Assembly (NCBI GenBank): GCA_017942165.1
Contig: JAGKSB010000001.1
Location: 62,001-126,000, forward strand
Length of the DNA stretch: 64,000 bases
Direction: 5' to 3'
Source: Rhinopithecimicrobium faecis
GTDB lineage: Bacteria; Bacteroidota; Bacteroidia; Sphingobacteriales; Sphingobacteriaceae
The position numbers were made by a program, and so were the translations under genes. Every line of letters begins with the position of its first letter. Positions within the stretch are counted from its first letter, which is position 1. The notes under the pieces were generated by a model. That model was not told the DNA's origin, searched no databases, and saw only the letters and a list, made by a program, of their open reading frames with translations. Shown here piece after piece: positions 63,769 through 64,000 of the stretch.

Positions 63769-64000
63769 ATGTTTAGTAAAATTAACGCTTGGCTACATCT
63801 GTGGCTGGGCATAGCTGCAGGCGTCCCTGTAATCATCCTAAGTATTACAGGTAGTGTATTGGTATTTGAGCAAGAGATAAAAGAGCTAAGTACTGATTAC
63901 ATCCGTGTTGAAGCCCAACAAGCAGCACATCAGTTACCACCATCAGTGATCTACCAAGCCGTTAAGGAACGACTCCCTGAAAAGGAAATTACAAGTGCTT
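63769..64000 (+). CDS. PepSY-associated membrane protein, N-terminal part
   Basis: The first 77 codons are visible and the gene continues past the window. It begins MFSKINAWLHLWLGIAAGVP, followed by a hydrophobic helix VIILSITGSVLVFEQEIKEL, the typical N-terminus of PepSY-associated TM proteins (sometimes called iron-regulated or siderophore reductase-like membrane proteins). It lies downstream of the receptor and DUF4374 genes, in line with an iron uptake locus in which it would reduce or process the ligand at the inner membrane. Confidence 0.85.
   Translation, partial: MFSKINAWLHLWLGIAAGVPVIILSITGSVLVFEQEIKELSTDYIRVEAQQAAHQLPPSVIYQAVKERLPEKEITSA

Overview
The window is a chromosomal segment of a Bacteroidota member, most likely of the Sphingobacteriaceae (Sphingobacterium/Pedobacter type). 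The evidence is a SusC/SusD pair with a hybrid two-component regulator, an N-succinylornithine-type arginine pathway, an IPExxxVDY-family protein, ribosomal proteins of Bacteroidota type, weak Shine-Dalgarno signals, and many promoters of the Bacteroidota form TTTG-N19-TAnnTTTG. I see no insertion sequence, phage, CRISPR array, rRNA or tRNA.

Layout. (1) 1-2.4 kb, minus strand: the arginine genes argD, argF' and the start of argB. (2) 2.4-17.6 kb, minus strand: the S10-spc-alpha ribosomal protein cluster from rplC to rplQ, with secY, map, infA and rpoA. It starts at rplC from its own consensus promoter; rpsJ is not next to it. A second promoter precedes infA, and a terminator-like hairpin lies between rpsN and rpsH. 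(3) 17.6-31.7 kb: a polysaccharide utilization locus. An HTCS regulator on the minus strand diverges from susC, susD, a GH95-like hydrolase, a DUF2264 protein and a GH88 unsaturated-uronyl hydrolase, pointing to a uronic-acid-containing glycan. (4) 31.7-40.2 kb, minus strand: a CoA-binding protein, a serine hydrolase, pdhC-pdhA, hisS, rnc, fabF and acpP. (5) 40.4-48.7 kb, plus strand: IPExxxVDY protein, pyk, a histidine kinase/response regulator pair, a PAP2 phosphatase, and metE behind a SAM riboswitch. (6) 49-53.5 kb, minus strand: an M14 metallopeptidase and an ABC-F ATPase. (7) 53.6-57.3 kb, plus strand: trmD, then trpE-trpG-trpC behind a short leader gene with three consecutive Trp codons and an attenuator. 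(8) 57.3 kb to the end, plus strand: an ECF sigma factor, a short anti-sigma-like protein, two DUF4374 lipoproteins flanking a TonB-dependent receptor, and the start of a PepSY-type membrane protein. This last group is probably a sigma-controlled iron, siderophore or heme uptake locus.

The most notable items are the trp attenuator (leader peptide with WWW, the terminator 3' arm duplicated inside the leader reading frame, near-leaderless promoter) and three short tandem-repeat arrays (behind pyk, metE and the M14 gene) in which one unit contains or overlaps the stop codon of the adjacent gene. Others are promoters so close to ATG that trmD, hisS and the kinase gene are probably leaderless, hairpins in most of the longer gaps of the ribosomal protein cluster, and a compact uronide locus without a recognisable lyase.
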